Assembly (NCBI GenBank): GCA_938028835.1
Contig: CALIMJ010000021.1
Coordinates: forward strand, 1 to 64,000
Direction of reading: 5' to 3'
DNA length: 64,000 bases
From: an uncultured bacterium
Lineage (GTDB): Bacteria > Sysuimicrobiota > Sysuimicrobiia > Sysuimicrobiales > Sysuimicrobiaceae
Both the position numbers and the translations under genes were made by a program. Positions 1 to 7,083 of the stretch are shown piece by piece (the first letter of the stretch is position 1; each line of letters opens with the position of its first letter). Below the pieces are notes generated by a model. It ran no database searches, was not told the origin of the DNA, and saw nothing but the letters and a program-made list of their open reading frames with translations.

Positions 1-1
1 T

Positions 2-1219
2 GATTTCACGGGTGACGCGGCGGCTGGCGTATCTGGCGCTGAGGTGGCAAGGGTCGCGGATCAGGTGGCGCGCCGGCTGAACAACCCTGATCGGGGCATG
101 GCCGTTGGCGGGGTGGCAGGCTGGTGCCTCGCCCTCGGCCCGGCAGGATTGCCAGGGACCAAGGCGACCCTTCCGGGCGTCGGAGAGACGGGGCTGGAAG
201 TGCCGGCTACAGGCGACGCCGAGGCGGGCGAGGGAGCCTTGATCGGCCTCATCGGCAGCTACCGGCTCTATCTCCATCCGCTGCCCCCAGCCCTCTTCAA
301 CCGGCAGCTCGAAGCGGTGGTGCGCGCGCATTTTGATCCCCAGACGCCGCCAGCGCCGGATTGGGTGATCCAGTTCCTGCTGACGGCTTCTCCGTCTCGG
401 GCATCCGTCCATCGGGCCTTGCGGCAGACCCTGACCGAAGCCGGGCTGCCCCGGGATCGCGCGCTCTTGCGTCTGAGTGCGCTGGGCACGGATTGGATCG
501 ACAAGGATCCTGCTTCACCGGGGTTATCGCTGCGAGACTTGCTCGACCAAGGCGCGCTGCGGTCGGTGGATCAGGGCATCTTTGCCGCCGGTGCGGCCCG
601 GCCGGATCGCTTTGAAACACTGGCCCGGTTTGTCGGCCCGGATGGTCAGCTGATCAGCGCTGCGCGGGTGCTGCGCGGGGACGAGCCTGATGCCGTGCTG
701 GCGGAACTCGATCAGCGCATGTTGCGCGCCTCCGTGGAGCGGCTGCGCCAGAGCCCCGCTTTGCAGCTCACCGTCAATGTCTGCCGGTCGAGCCTGGTCG
801 ATCCTGCCTGGTTGGCGCTGTTCAAGCACCTCCGTCAGGCGCAGCCCGAGGCGATGGCGCGGGTGATCCTTGAAGTCACCGAATGGCCGACCCGGGCGGT
901 GCAGACGCCCCTAGCGGACTCGAGTGCAACGATGGCGGGGCTGGGGCCGGATTTGTGGCTGGACGATTTTGGGGCAGGCCTGACGAGCTTCAATGAAATG
1001 CTGCTGCGTCAGTTGAGCGGGATCAAGATCGACCGCAGCTTGCTGCGCCGCTCGTTGGATGCAGGGGGTGCTTTTCGGGCGCTGCGCATTGTGACCGATC
1101 TCGCCCGTCGGCTGGATCAGGTCTGTGTCATCGAAGGCGTGGAAACACCCATCGAGCGGGCGCACGCCGAAGAATTGGGCGCAACCCATGTGCAGGGCTA
1201 TTTCTCGGGCCTGATCTGA
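2..1219 (+). CDS. EAL-domain protein, 5' end cut by window edge
   Basis: This is a likely cyclic-di-GMP phosphodiesterase-family protein. The reading frame is open to the window edge, so the GTG at 44 may be internal and the gene probably begins upstream. The C-terminal half carries EAL landmarks: an EVTEWPTR segment, LDDFGAGLTSF, IKIDRSLL, VIEGVETP and a terminal QGYFSG. The canonical EAL triplet itself is not recognisable (ISAARVLRG lies where it is expected), so catalytic activity is doubtful and a binding role is possible. The upstream part might be a degenerate GGDEF domain, but I cannot show it. The gene converges on parB with 60 bases between them. Base composition matches parAB, not the DNA beyond 3.05 kb. 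Confidence 0.72.
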   Translation, partial: DFTGDAAAGVSGAEVARVADQVARRLNNPDRGMAVGGVAGWCLALGPAGLPGTKATLPGVGETGLEVPATGDAEAGEGALIGLIGSYRLYLHPLPPALFNRQLEAVVRAHFDPQTPPAPDWVIQFLLTASPSRASVHRALRQTLTEAGLPRDRALLRLSALGTDWIDKDPASPGLSLRDLLDQGALRSVDQGIFAAGAARPDRFETLARFVGPDGQLISAARVLRGDEPDAVLAELDQRMLRASVERLRQSPALQLTVNVCRSSLVDPAWLALFKHLRQAQPEAMARVILEVTEWPTRAVQTPLADSSATMAGLGPDLWLDDFGAGLTSFNEMLLRQLSGIKIDRSLLRRSLDAGGAFRALRIVTDLARRLDQVCVIEGVETPIERAHAEELGATHVQGYFSGLI

Positions 1220-1279
1220 AGCCGGCGTCAGGACCATCGACTCAAAACGGGCAGGGCGCGCGTGCCCTCAGCTCCCGCC

Positions 1280-2194
1280 TTAGTTTGAAAGCTTGGCCAG
1301 GATCAGTTCCAACTGCTCCAGGGAGGCATAGTTGACCCGGACGTGACCACGGGTGCCGCTTCCGCGTATCTGCACATTCAGCCCGAGAGCGCTGGTAGCG
1401 GCTTCTTCTGCCTCGCGCAGATCCGGGTCCTTGAGGTCGCTGTTCGGGGCTGTGGCCTTGTCCGCCGGGCCTTTAGCCAGCGCCTTAACCGCGTTTTCGA
1501 CATCGCGCACGGACCAGGACTCGGCAACAGCCTGACGCGCCAGGGGCATGGGGTCTTCCAACCCCAACAAGGCCCGCGCGTGCCCGGCCGACAAAGCGCC
1601 CTCCTCGACCATGCGGCGCAGACCTTCGGGCATGGCCAGCAGGCGCAGGGCGTTGGCGACATGGGAACGCGACTTGCCGACGCGCTCTGCGACGACGCTT
1701 TGGCTGTAGTCGAACTGCGCGATCAGCCGTCGGTAGCCCTCGGCCTCTTCAAAGATGCTCAAGTCTTCACGCTGGATGTTCTCCAGCAGGGCAACTTCGG
1801 CGGCGTCGAGGTTAGGCAGCTCGCGGATCAGCACGGGGACTTCATGGATCCGCGCCTTTTGGGCTGCCCGCCAGCGGCGCTCGCCCGCAATGATCTCATA
1901 CCGCGTGGCGACGCCTTCACTGGCAGGGCGCACCAGAAGCGGCTGCAAAATGCCCTGTGTCCGCATGGAAGCGGCCAATTCTTCGAGGCGGTCGTTGTCA
2001 AAGTGCTGCCGCGGTTGGAACGGGCTGGGCGACAGGTCGGTCACGGGGATGCGCTGCACGCCTTCGCCCGTGGCGGCGTCTTGGCCGCTGGCTTGCGGGC
2101 CGGCAGCAGCAGCGGCGGCAGCAGCAGCGGCCTCTGTTTCTGCCGCGTCGTCGAAAAGGGCGCTCAGCCCGCGTCCCAGACCCTTCTGTGCCAT
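1280..2194 (-). CDS. parB: Chromosome-partitioning protein ParB
   Basis: ParB is the CTP-dependent DNA clamp that loads at parS and partners ParA in origin segregation. The 304-residue protein has the GLGRGLSALF N-terminus and an alanine tract at residues 22-31. The CTPase motif GERRWRA is at 104-110, box ENIQREDL at 138-145, a helix-turn-helix near 165-185, and a dimerisation tail ends in EQLELILAKLSN. It lies 3 bases downstream of parA in the same orientation, so they form an operon. The N-terminus, the FQPRQHFDNDRLEELA segment and the tail resemble alphaproteobacterial ParB by eye. That is unexpected next to the Terrabacteria-like origin genes (see findings). Confidence 0.95.
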   Translation of the reverse strand: MAQKGLGRGLSALFDDAAETEAAAAAAAAAAGPQASGQDAATGEGVQRIPVTDLSPSPFQPRQHFDNDRLEELAASMRTQGILQPLLVRPASEGVATRYEIIAGERRWRAAQKARIHEVPVLIRELPNLDAAEVALLENIQREDLSIFEEAEGYRRLIAQFDYSQSVVAERVGKSRSHVANALRLLAMPEGLRRMVEEGALSAGHARALLGLEDPMPLARQAVAESWSVRDVENAVKALAKGPADKATAPNSDLKDPDLREAEEAATSALGLNVQIRGSGTRGHVRVNYASLEQLELILAKLSN

Positions 2195-2197
2195 GTT

Positions 2198-2968
2198 CTA
2201 AGCTCCCTTCAGCCCGAGCGCGTCCATGACTTCACCGGTCAGCGCCTCATAGGCCTGCGCGCCCAAAGAGCGGGCATCATAGTCGAAAATTGGCACGCCG
2301 TGGGACGGCGCTTCGGAGAGGCGAACATTGCGCGGGATTTGCACCTTGAACACGCGCCCGCGCAAGTGGTGGTTGACGTCCTGCTCGACCTGTTGCGCCA
2401 GATTGTTGCGCCGGTCGTACATGGTCAGCACGACGCCCAGGAGGGTCAGTGCCGGGTTGGCGCCCCGCTTGACCCGGTCGAGGGTCTTGAGCAGAGAGGC
2501 CAGGCCTTCGAGCGCGAAGAACTCGGCCTGTAGTGGTACCAGCACGTGATCCGCCCACGACAGGCCGTTCAGCGTCAGCAGGCCCAGGGCGGGCGGGCAG
2601 TCTATGAGCACGATGTCGAAGCCGGCGACGGCCTCGCTCAGCCGCTCCTTGAAGGAATATTGGCGCTGTTCCGCGTCGACCAGCTCCACTTCCATCGCCG
2701 CCAGGTCCTGATTGGCAGGCAGGACGGACAGGCCCGGCTGGGCGGTTTCGATGATGGCTGCAGACGCCGGCACCTGCTCGGCCAGAACGCCGTAGAGATT
2801 GGCGGCGCGCTGATCCCCGCGAATGCCGAGGCCCGTGCTGGCGTTGCCCTGTGGATCAGCATCGACCACCAGCACTGACAAGCCCTTGCGGGCCAGTCCG
2901 GCCCCCAGATTGACGGCGGTTGTGGTCTTGCCGACGCCGCCCTTCTGGTTGGCTAGCGCAAGGATCAC
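2198..2968 (-). CDS. parA: Chromosome-partitioning ATPase ParA/Soj
   Basis: ParA is the deviant Walker ATPase that binds nucleoid DNA and drives ParB-parS segregation. The deviant Walker A KGGVGKTT is at residues 9-16, the DADPQGN loop at 36-42 and Walker B VLIDCPP at 120-126. The 256-residue length is normal. The GTG used gives a very short N-terminus like Bacillus Soj and has no clear ribosome-binding site. The frame stays open upstream for about 18 plausible codons to a TAA without another usual start, so a native start may have been lost or altered. parB follows immediately. A parS-like palindrome lies between rsmG and this gene. Confidence 0.95.
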   Translation of the reverse strand: MILALANQKGGVGKTTTAVNLGAGLARKGLSVLVVDADPQGNASTGLGIRGDQRAANLYGVLAEQVPASAAIIETAQPGLSVLPANQDLAAMEVELVDAEQRQYSFKERLSEAVAGFDIVLIDCPPALGLLTLNGLSWADHVLVPLQAEFFALEGLASLLKTLDRVKRGANPALTLLGVVLTMYDRRNNLAQQVEQDVNHHLRGRVFKVQIPRNVRLSEAPSHGVPIFDYDARSLGAQAYEALTGEVMDALGLKGA

Positions 2969-3026
2969 GACTGGCTTTTTCTGTTCCGGACTCGCCGGGT
3001 CCTCCAGGCGGCTCCACCACTGCGCT

Positions 3027-3042
3027 TATTTCGCGAGAAATT
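3027..3042. promoter_or_regulatory. Degenerate parS-like palindrome
   Basis: The sequence TATTTCGCGAGAAATT is a near-perfect inverted repeat and keeps the TTTC-CG-GAAA core of the parS consensus TGTTTCACGTGAAACA, matching 11 of 16 positions by my count. It sits directly upstream of parA, a common location for parS. Four mismatches lie outside the core and the central bases differ, so it may be a weak site or chance. Confidence 0.35.
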
Positions 3043-3054
3043 GTGGTCAGGCCA

Positions 3055-3663
3055 TCAGGCCACAAAAACCGCAACCCTGCGCGTCTTTCCTGGCTCCCAG
3101 GGCACCGGCCGGCTCACCTCGCGGAACGGGGGGCGGATCTCCGCCTGGGGCCCCACCGGCACTGCCACCAAACCCCCCGCCTTTACCAACCCCCCCGCCA
3201 GCTGAAGGAGTCTGTACGGCCCGGCCACCGCCCGGGCCACCACCACGTGGAACCGGCGCGCGTACTGTGGGCTTGCGGCCGCCTCCTCCGCCCGGAGGGG
3301 CTCCACGTGCGCGTTTGCCAGTCTCAACTCAAGCACCACGCGCTCCAGGAAGGCCGCCCGCTTCCGCCGCGGCTCCAGTAGCAGGACCCACAGGTCCGGC
3401 CTGGCCACCGCCCACACCACGCCAGGCAATCCCGCACCACTCCCCACGTCCGCCACCATCCCTTTTTCCGGAGGTTCGATCATCATGAGGAGCAGGAGGC
3501 TGTCCAGCACGTGCGCCCTCAGCAGCTCGTCCGGAGCGGCAGGGGCCACCAGGTCCAGCCTGCGGTTCCACTGAACCAGGAGGTCTAGGTAACGCCGCAG
3601 AAGGGCCAGCTGGCTGTCCGAAAGCTCAAGCCCTAAAGCCCGACAAGCCTCCTCAAGGTCCAC
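3055..3663 (-). CDS. rsmG: 16S rRNA (guanine-527-N7)-methyltransferase RsmG
   Basis: RsmG (GidB) uses S-adenosylmethionine to methylate N7 of G527 in 16S rRNA; its loss classically gives low-level streptomycin resistance. The 202-residue product has the family segment WNRRLDL at 32-38, the SAM-binding loop VADVGSGAGLPG at 70-81 and the C-terminal GKTRRVAVF ending. The GTG start overlaps the end of jag by 11 bases. The usual intervening mnmE and mnmG genes are absent. This is the last gene of the leftward rpmH-rnpA-yidD-yidC-jag-rsmG run. Its composition is clearly GC-richer than parA just downstream. Confidence 0.93.
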   Translation of the reverse strand: MDLEEACRALGLELSDSQLALLRRYLDLLVQWNRRLDLVAPAAPDELLRAHVLDSLLLLMMIEPPEKGMVADVGSGAGLPGVVWAVARPDLWVLLLEPRRKRAAFLERVVLELRLANAHVEPLRAEEAAASPQYARRFHVVVARAVAGPYRLLQLAGGLVKAGGLVAVPVGPQAEIRPPFREVSRPVPWEPGKTRRVAVFVA

Positions 3664-4366
3664 GGCGCTGTTGCCAGGCGCGCCCGACCGGCCTCCTCTG
3701 GGACCTTTTGGCGTGCTGCTGGCCCGCGGCGGGCTCCACCACCACGTGCCGGCTCTCCCCCGTCCCCTCGCTGCGGGTGGTCACCTTGGGGTCGCCGGCC
3801 AGCGCAGAATGGACCACGCGCCTTTCCCTGGAGTCCATGGGGGGCAGGTGCACCGGCTTGCCCTGCGCCACGGCCCTCCGGGCAGCCCGTCGGGCCAACT
3901 CCGCCACGTGCTGCCGCCGGCGCGCGCGGTACCCCCCGATATCCACCTCCACTTCCGCCCGAGATCCCGTGGCCTGGTGCACCATCGCCGCCAGGACCGT
4001 CTCCACGGCTTCGATGCCCTGCCCCCTGCGGCCGATCAGCAGACCCAGGTCCTCCCCCTGGACGTCCACGAACAGCCCCCGCTCGGTGGCGTGGGCCAGC
4101 ACCGATGCGGAAAACCCCATCTTGGTGACCAGGGTGCGGGCGATCTCCGTGGCCGCCGCCAGAGTCTGGGCGTCCGCTGGTTCCTCACGCAACTGCGAAC
4201 GGGGCACCACCCGCACCCGGGCTTCCCGTGCCCCCAGCCCGAACACCCCCCGGGATCCCTCGTCGAGCACGTGGATCTCTGCCTCCTCGCGCGTCAGCCC
4301 CGCCCGCTCCAGCGCTGCGGCGATGGCCTCCTCCACCGTACGTCCCGACGCCACCAACTCTCTCAC
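3653..4366 (-). CDS. jag: RNA-binding protein Jag/KhpB
   Basis: Jag (KhpB, SpoIIIJ-associated protein) is a cytoplasmic RNA-binding protein linked to cell elongation and division control. The 237-residue product has three parts. A Jag-N domain occupies about 1-52. A KH domain at about 75-145 carries the GRRG loop at 112-115. An R3H domain at about 150-211 has the RRxxH element near 182-186 (ERRVVHSAL). The last ~25 residues are a basic tail. The GTG start overlaps the yidC stop as GTGA, implying translational coupling. The yidC-jag pairing is the standard neighbourhood of this family. Confidence 0.93.
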   Translation of the reverse strand: MRELVASGRTVEEAIAAALERAGLTREEAEIHVLDEGSRGVFGLGAREARVRVVPRSQLREEPADAQTLAAATEIARTLVTKMGFSASVLAHATERGLFVDVQGEDLGLLIGRRGQGIEAVETVLAAMVHQATGSRAEVEVDIGGYRARRRQHVAELARRAARRAVAQGKPVHLPPMDSRERRVVHSALAGDPKVTTRSEGTGESRHVVVEPAAGQQHAKRSQRRPVGRAWQQRRGP

Positions 4367-5109
4367 GCCCTCTCCACCTCCGCCGCCTTCGCCCCGCTCC
4401 GGCGTCTGCCCTTCGCAGGCACGTCCACCGGCTGGCGCCTGGGCAGCCCCACCACGCTCAGGTACTCAGCCACGTACGCCAGCGTGGACGCAAACCAGTA
4501 CAGGGACAGCCCCACCGCGAAGTTCAGGCTGAACCAGGCGATCAAAAACGGCATGAAGACGAACATCCGTGCCTGCTGGGGGTCCGTCACGGAAACCCTC
4601 TGCTGCAGGTACGTGGAGGCCCCGATCAGCACCGGCACCAGCGCGTACGCCACCGCGGCTCCCCAGCCGTACCTGGCCGGGTCGCTCAGCACGGTGACGG
4701 GGTGCACGAGAAGGTCCCACGGTCCGAACGGGACGGTCTTGAGGACCGCCCCGCTGCGGGACACGAAGTGCGAGGGGTCGCTGAGGACCCGGTACAGGGC
4801 GAACAGCACCGGCATCTGTAACAGCATCGGAAGGCAGCCCCCGAAGGGGTTCACGCCGTGCGCCCGGTAGAGGTCCATGATCTCCTTGTTCAGCCGCTGG
4901 GGGTCGTCCTTGTACTTGCGCTGCAGCGCCTGCAGGTGGGGCTGCAGCTTCTGCATCTCCTTCATGGACCGCAGCTGGCGCCGCGTGAGGGGGTGGAGGA
5001 CCAGCTTGACCACCACCGTCAGCGCGATGATGGCCCACCCGTAGGAGCCGGTCACTTCGTAAAGGAACCGCAGCAGGGCCGCCAGCTGCGCCACGAGCCA
5101 TGCGAACAA
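4363..5109 (-). CDS. yidC: Membrane protein insertase YidC/SpoIIIJ
   Basis: YidC inserts and folds inner-membrane proteins, alone or with SecYEG. This is the short form without the large periplasmic P1 domain of enteric bacteria (248 residues). The first membrane segment is at about 22-40, followed by the cytoplasmic loop starting HPLTRRQLRSMKEMQ, whose arginines match the hydrophilic groove region. The conserved NPFGGCLPMLLQMPVLFALYR segment is at about 87-107. Further membrane spans lie at about 150-225 and a basic tail ends the protein. The start is TTG, 22 bases after yidD. It overlaps jag by 4 bases. Confidence 0.95.
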   Translation of the reverse strand: MFAWLVAQLAALLRFLYEVTGSYGWAIIALTVVVKLVLHPLTRRQLRSMKEMQKLQPHLQALQRKYKDDPQRLNKEIMDLYRAHGVNPFGGCLPMLLQMPVLFALYRVLSDPSHFVSRSGAVLKTVPFGPWDLLVHPVTVLSDPARYGWGAAVAYALVPVLIGASTYLQQRVSVTDPQQARMFVFMPFLIAWFSLNFAVGLSLYWFASTLAYVAEYLSVVGLPRRQPVDVPAKGRRRSGAKAAEVERA

Positions 5110-5131
5110 GCTGTCGCCTCCGATTCCTGCC

Positions 5132-5323
5132 TTACGGCACCGGGTCGTAGCCCCCTGCCGCCAGCGGGTGGCAACGGGCCAGCCGCCGCAGGGCCAGCCA
5201 GCTGCCCCGCAACGCTCCGTACCGGGCGATGGCCTGCGCCGCGTACTCCGAGCAGGTCGGCCAGTACCGGCACACCCGGGGCGTCCACCGGGAGACCCGC
5301 TGGTACACCCGGATCGTCGTCAC
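5132..5323 (-). CDS. yidD: Membrane protein insertion efficiency factor YidD
   Basis: YidD is a small membrane-associated protein that aids YidC-dependent insertion. The 63-residue product shows the family pattern: [20 protein letters not shown], a [18 protein letters not shown] stretch and the closing [12 protein letters not shown]. The GTG at 5323 is the first sensible start after the rnpA stop 14 bases upstream, and the length is typical (about 60-80 residues). The order rnpA-yidD-yidC is the canonical one in bacteria. Confidence 0.9.
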   Translation of the reverse strand: MTTIRVYQRVSRWTPRVCRYWPTCSEYAAQAIARYGALRGSWLALRRLARCHPLAAGGYDPVP

Positions 5324-5337
5324 CAGGACCCGGGCGG

Positions 5338-5676
5338 CTACGCTGGGCCCTCGCCCCGCAGCGCCCCCAGCTCCTTCAGCAGGCCCCACAGCTCCTCCCG
5401 CAGCTCCCAGAACGAAGCGCCCGCCGCCTGCGCCCGCGCGGTCACCACCAGGTCCTGAGCCCCCGCCAGGGGAAGCTGGCGGAGGATTTCCCGCAGGCGC
5501 CTGCGGACCCGGTTGCGGGCCACCGCCTTGCCCACCCTCCGGCCCACCACCACGCCCACCCGCAGCGCCTGCTCCGCCGGGCACCGGTACGCCACCAGCA
5601 GCTTGCCCGCCCTCCGTGCACCCTCCGCGTACACCCGCTGGAAATCCCGGTCCGACCGCAGACGCTGTGGCTTCAA
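5338..5676 (-). CDS. rnpA: Ribonuclease P protein component
   Basis: RnpA is the protein subunit of RNase P, which trims the 5' leaders of tRNA precursors. The 112-residue product begins [16 protein letters not shown] and contains the conserved basic RNR motif [11 protein letters not shown] at about 53-63, preceded by VGRRVGKAV. The TTG start lies 21 bases after rpmH, the normal partner gene. The C-terminal ~30 residues are poorly conserved, as expected in this family. Confidence 0.92.
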   Translation of the reverse strand: MKPQRLRSDRDFQRVYAEGARRAGKLLVAYRCPAEQALRVGVVVGRRVGKAVARNRVRRRLREILRQLPLAGAQDLVVTARAQAAGASFWELREELWGLLKELGALRGEGPA

Positions 5677-5697
5677 GGACTGTGGGGACAGCGGTTC

Positions 5698-5832
5698 TCA
5701 AACCGTCAGCCGTTTCCGTCCCGACTGCCGCCGCCTCCGGAGCACGTTCCGCCCGCCCGGGGTCCGCATACGGGCCCGGAAGCCGTGCGTCCGCTTCCTG
5801 TGGCGCCGCTTCGGCTGGTAGGTCCTCTTCAC
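5698..5832 (-). CDS. rpmH: 50S ribosomal protein L34
   Basis: L34 is a 44-residue basic protein of the large ribosomal subunit. The translation begins [18 protein letters not shown], continues [17 protein letters not shown] and ends GRKRLTV, matching the family throughout. The GTG start is preceded by a good AAGGAGGG ribosome-binding site. It is the first gene of the leftward operon and lies next to the origin region, its usual place. Confidence 0.95.
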   Translation of the reverse strand: MKRTYQPKRRHRKRTHGFRARMRTPGGRNVLRRRRQSGRKRLTV

Positions 5833-6239
5833 ACTCCCTCCTTCGGCCGGCCGCTAGTATACCAGCCCCTCCCCAGTCTCGCCAGCACGCGCCTGTGGAC
5901 AACCTGTCCGTAACCCCCTCTCCCGTCCACAAATTCGCCTGCCCCCACGGACCCTGCTGGGCAACCGGTTCGAATCATCTCCTCCTGCACCCACCGACGT
6001 CCACAGCTTTTTCAGTTCCTGTGGATAACCGGATCCCTGTCGCCCCGCGACGCCGCAGCTGCCCCCGCCCGCACGCGCACCCGATCCTACCCTCCGTATG
6101 CGATCCGCGGCAACGGTTTTCGCTTCTTGCCCGCGCCACCACAACTTTCCGGAGAAATCTGTGAAAAGCCGGCGCCCCTCCCGCGGCCGGCAGGAGTATG
6201 CTGGTCCGTGGACCAACAGCTCGCCAGCGGGGGCGGGGA
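5833..6239. other. Probable oriC: intergenic region with DnaA boxes
   Basis: This 407-base gap separates the divergent rpmH and GHKL/dnaA transcription units and holds no credible gene. It contains a perfect TTATCCACA box (minus strand, 6020-6028) and TTGTCCACA (minus, 5894-5902). There are two looser plus-strand boxes sharing TCCACA (5923-5931 and 5997-6005). A short AT-rich tract, CTTTTTCAG, lies between the last two boxes. Box clustering, position next to dnaA and divergent transcription together indicate the chromosomal origin. The promoters for rpmH and for the regulator gene should also lie here, but I cannot place them confidently. Confidence 0.8.
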
Positions 6240-7022
6240 ATGTCGCTGCGCGACCTCCTGACCCAGATCCTGGAGGAGCGGGAGGGCCGGCGAGAGCCCG
6301 AAGGCCCGCCCGAGGTGCGGCTCGCTGTGTACGACTCGCCGCTGGCGGAACCCCGTGTGATCTCGCTGTCCAGCGACGACTTCCACGACCTCGTGGGGAA
6401 GCTGGCTGCTGCCACCTTCGACCACGCCCAGCGCCGCGGAGGCCGCATCCCGTACGTGGTGATTCGGGAGATCGTGGAGAACCTGATCCACGCCTACTTC
6501 CGCAGCGCCGTCATCAGCATCAGCGAAGACGGCAACACCATCCGCATCTCCGACCAGGGCCCCGGCATCCCGGACAAAGAACGCGCCCTGCAACCCGGGT
6601 TCACCACCGCGACCCCCACCATGCGGCGGCTCATCCGGGGGGTCGGTTCCGGGCTGCCGGTGGCGCGGGAGCAGCTGAGCTTCCTCGGCGGCGCCATCAC
6701 CATCGAGGACAACCTCAGCGGCGGCACCGTGGTAACCCTTCGACTGCAGCCCGAGCGCGCCGCCCCACCGGCGGCCGGCCCGGCCGCCCGGCCAGGCGTC
6801 ACCGAACGCCAGCGCCGGGTGCTGCTGCTGGTCGCGGAGATGGGCTCCGCGGGACCCACCGCGGTGGCACGGGAGCTCGGCATTAGCCTGTCCACCGCGT
6901 ACCGGGAGCTCGCGGCGCTGGAGAGTCTGGGTCTGGTCCGCGCGCAGCTGCGCGGCCAACGCACGCTCACCGAGCAGGGCGTCCGGTTCGTGGACGACCT
7001 GTTCCGTCCCCCGAAACCGTGA
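6240..7022 (+). CDS. GHKL ATPase-winged helix regulator next to dnaA
   Basis: This 260-residue protein joins an ATP-binding fold to a DNA-binding fold. The first part is a GHKL (histidine-kinase/anti-sigma type) ATPase with N box EIVENLIHA at 77-85, G1 box DQGPGI at 105-110 and G2 loop GVGSGLP at 134-140. After a proline/alanine linker, residues about 187-255 form a winged helix with the pattern TAVARELGISLSTAYRELAALESLGLV. No phospho-acceptor histidine domain or receiver is present. The ATG at 6240 is chosen because it follows a GGGGCGGGGA stretch. Its place between oriC and dnaA suggests a link to origin or sporulation-like control, but its function is unknown. Confidence 0.8.
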   Translation: MSLRDLLTQILEEREGRREPEGPPEVRLAVYDSPLAEPRVISLSSDDFHDLVGKLAAATFDHAQRRGGRIPYVVIREIVENLIHAYFRSAVISISEDGNTIRISDQGPGIPDKERALQPGFTTATPTMRRLIRGVGSGLPVAREQLSFLGGAITIEDNLSGGTVVTLRLQPERAAPPAAGPAARPGVTERQRRVLLLVAEMGSAGPTAVARELGISLSTAYRELAALESLGLVRAQLRGQRTLTEQGVRFVDDLFRPPKP

Positions 7023-7083
7023 TCGCTTCTCCTCGACGGATCACTGGTGTACTGTAGGGGCCGTCCAGCCAGGAGGATCACCC

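Noticed and set aside
2101-2150. GCC/GCA repeat-like stretch
   Set aside because: It encodes the alanine tract of ParB; it is not a tandem repeat element or CRISPR.
5967-5976. GGTTCGAATC, similar to a tRNA T loop
   Set aside because: No acceptor, D or anticodon stems can be built around it; it lies among the DnaA boxes.
5229-6164. 311-codon open frame spanning yidD, rnpA, rpmH and the origin region
   Set aside because: Proline/serine-rich, antisense to three certain genes and across the DnaA boxes.
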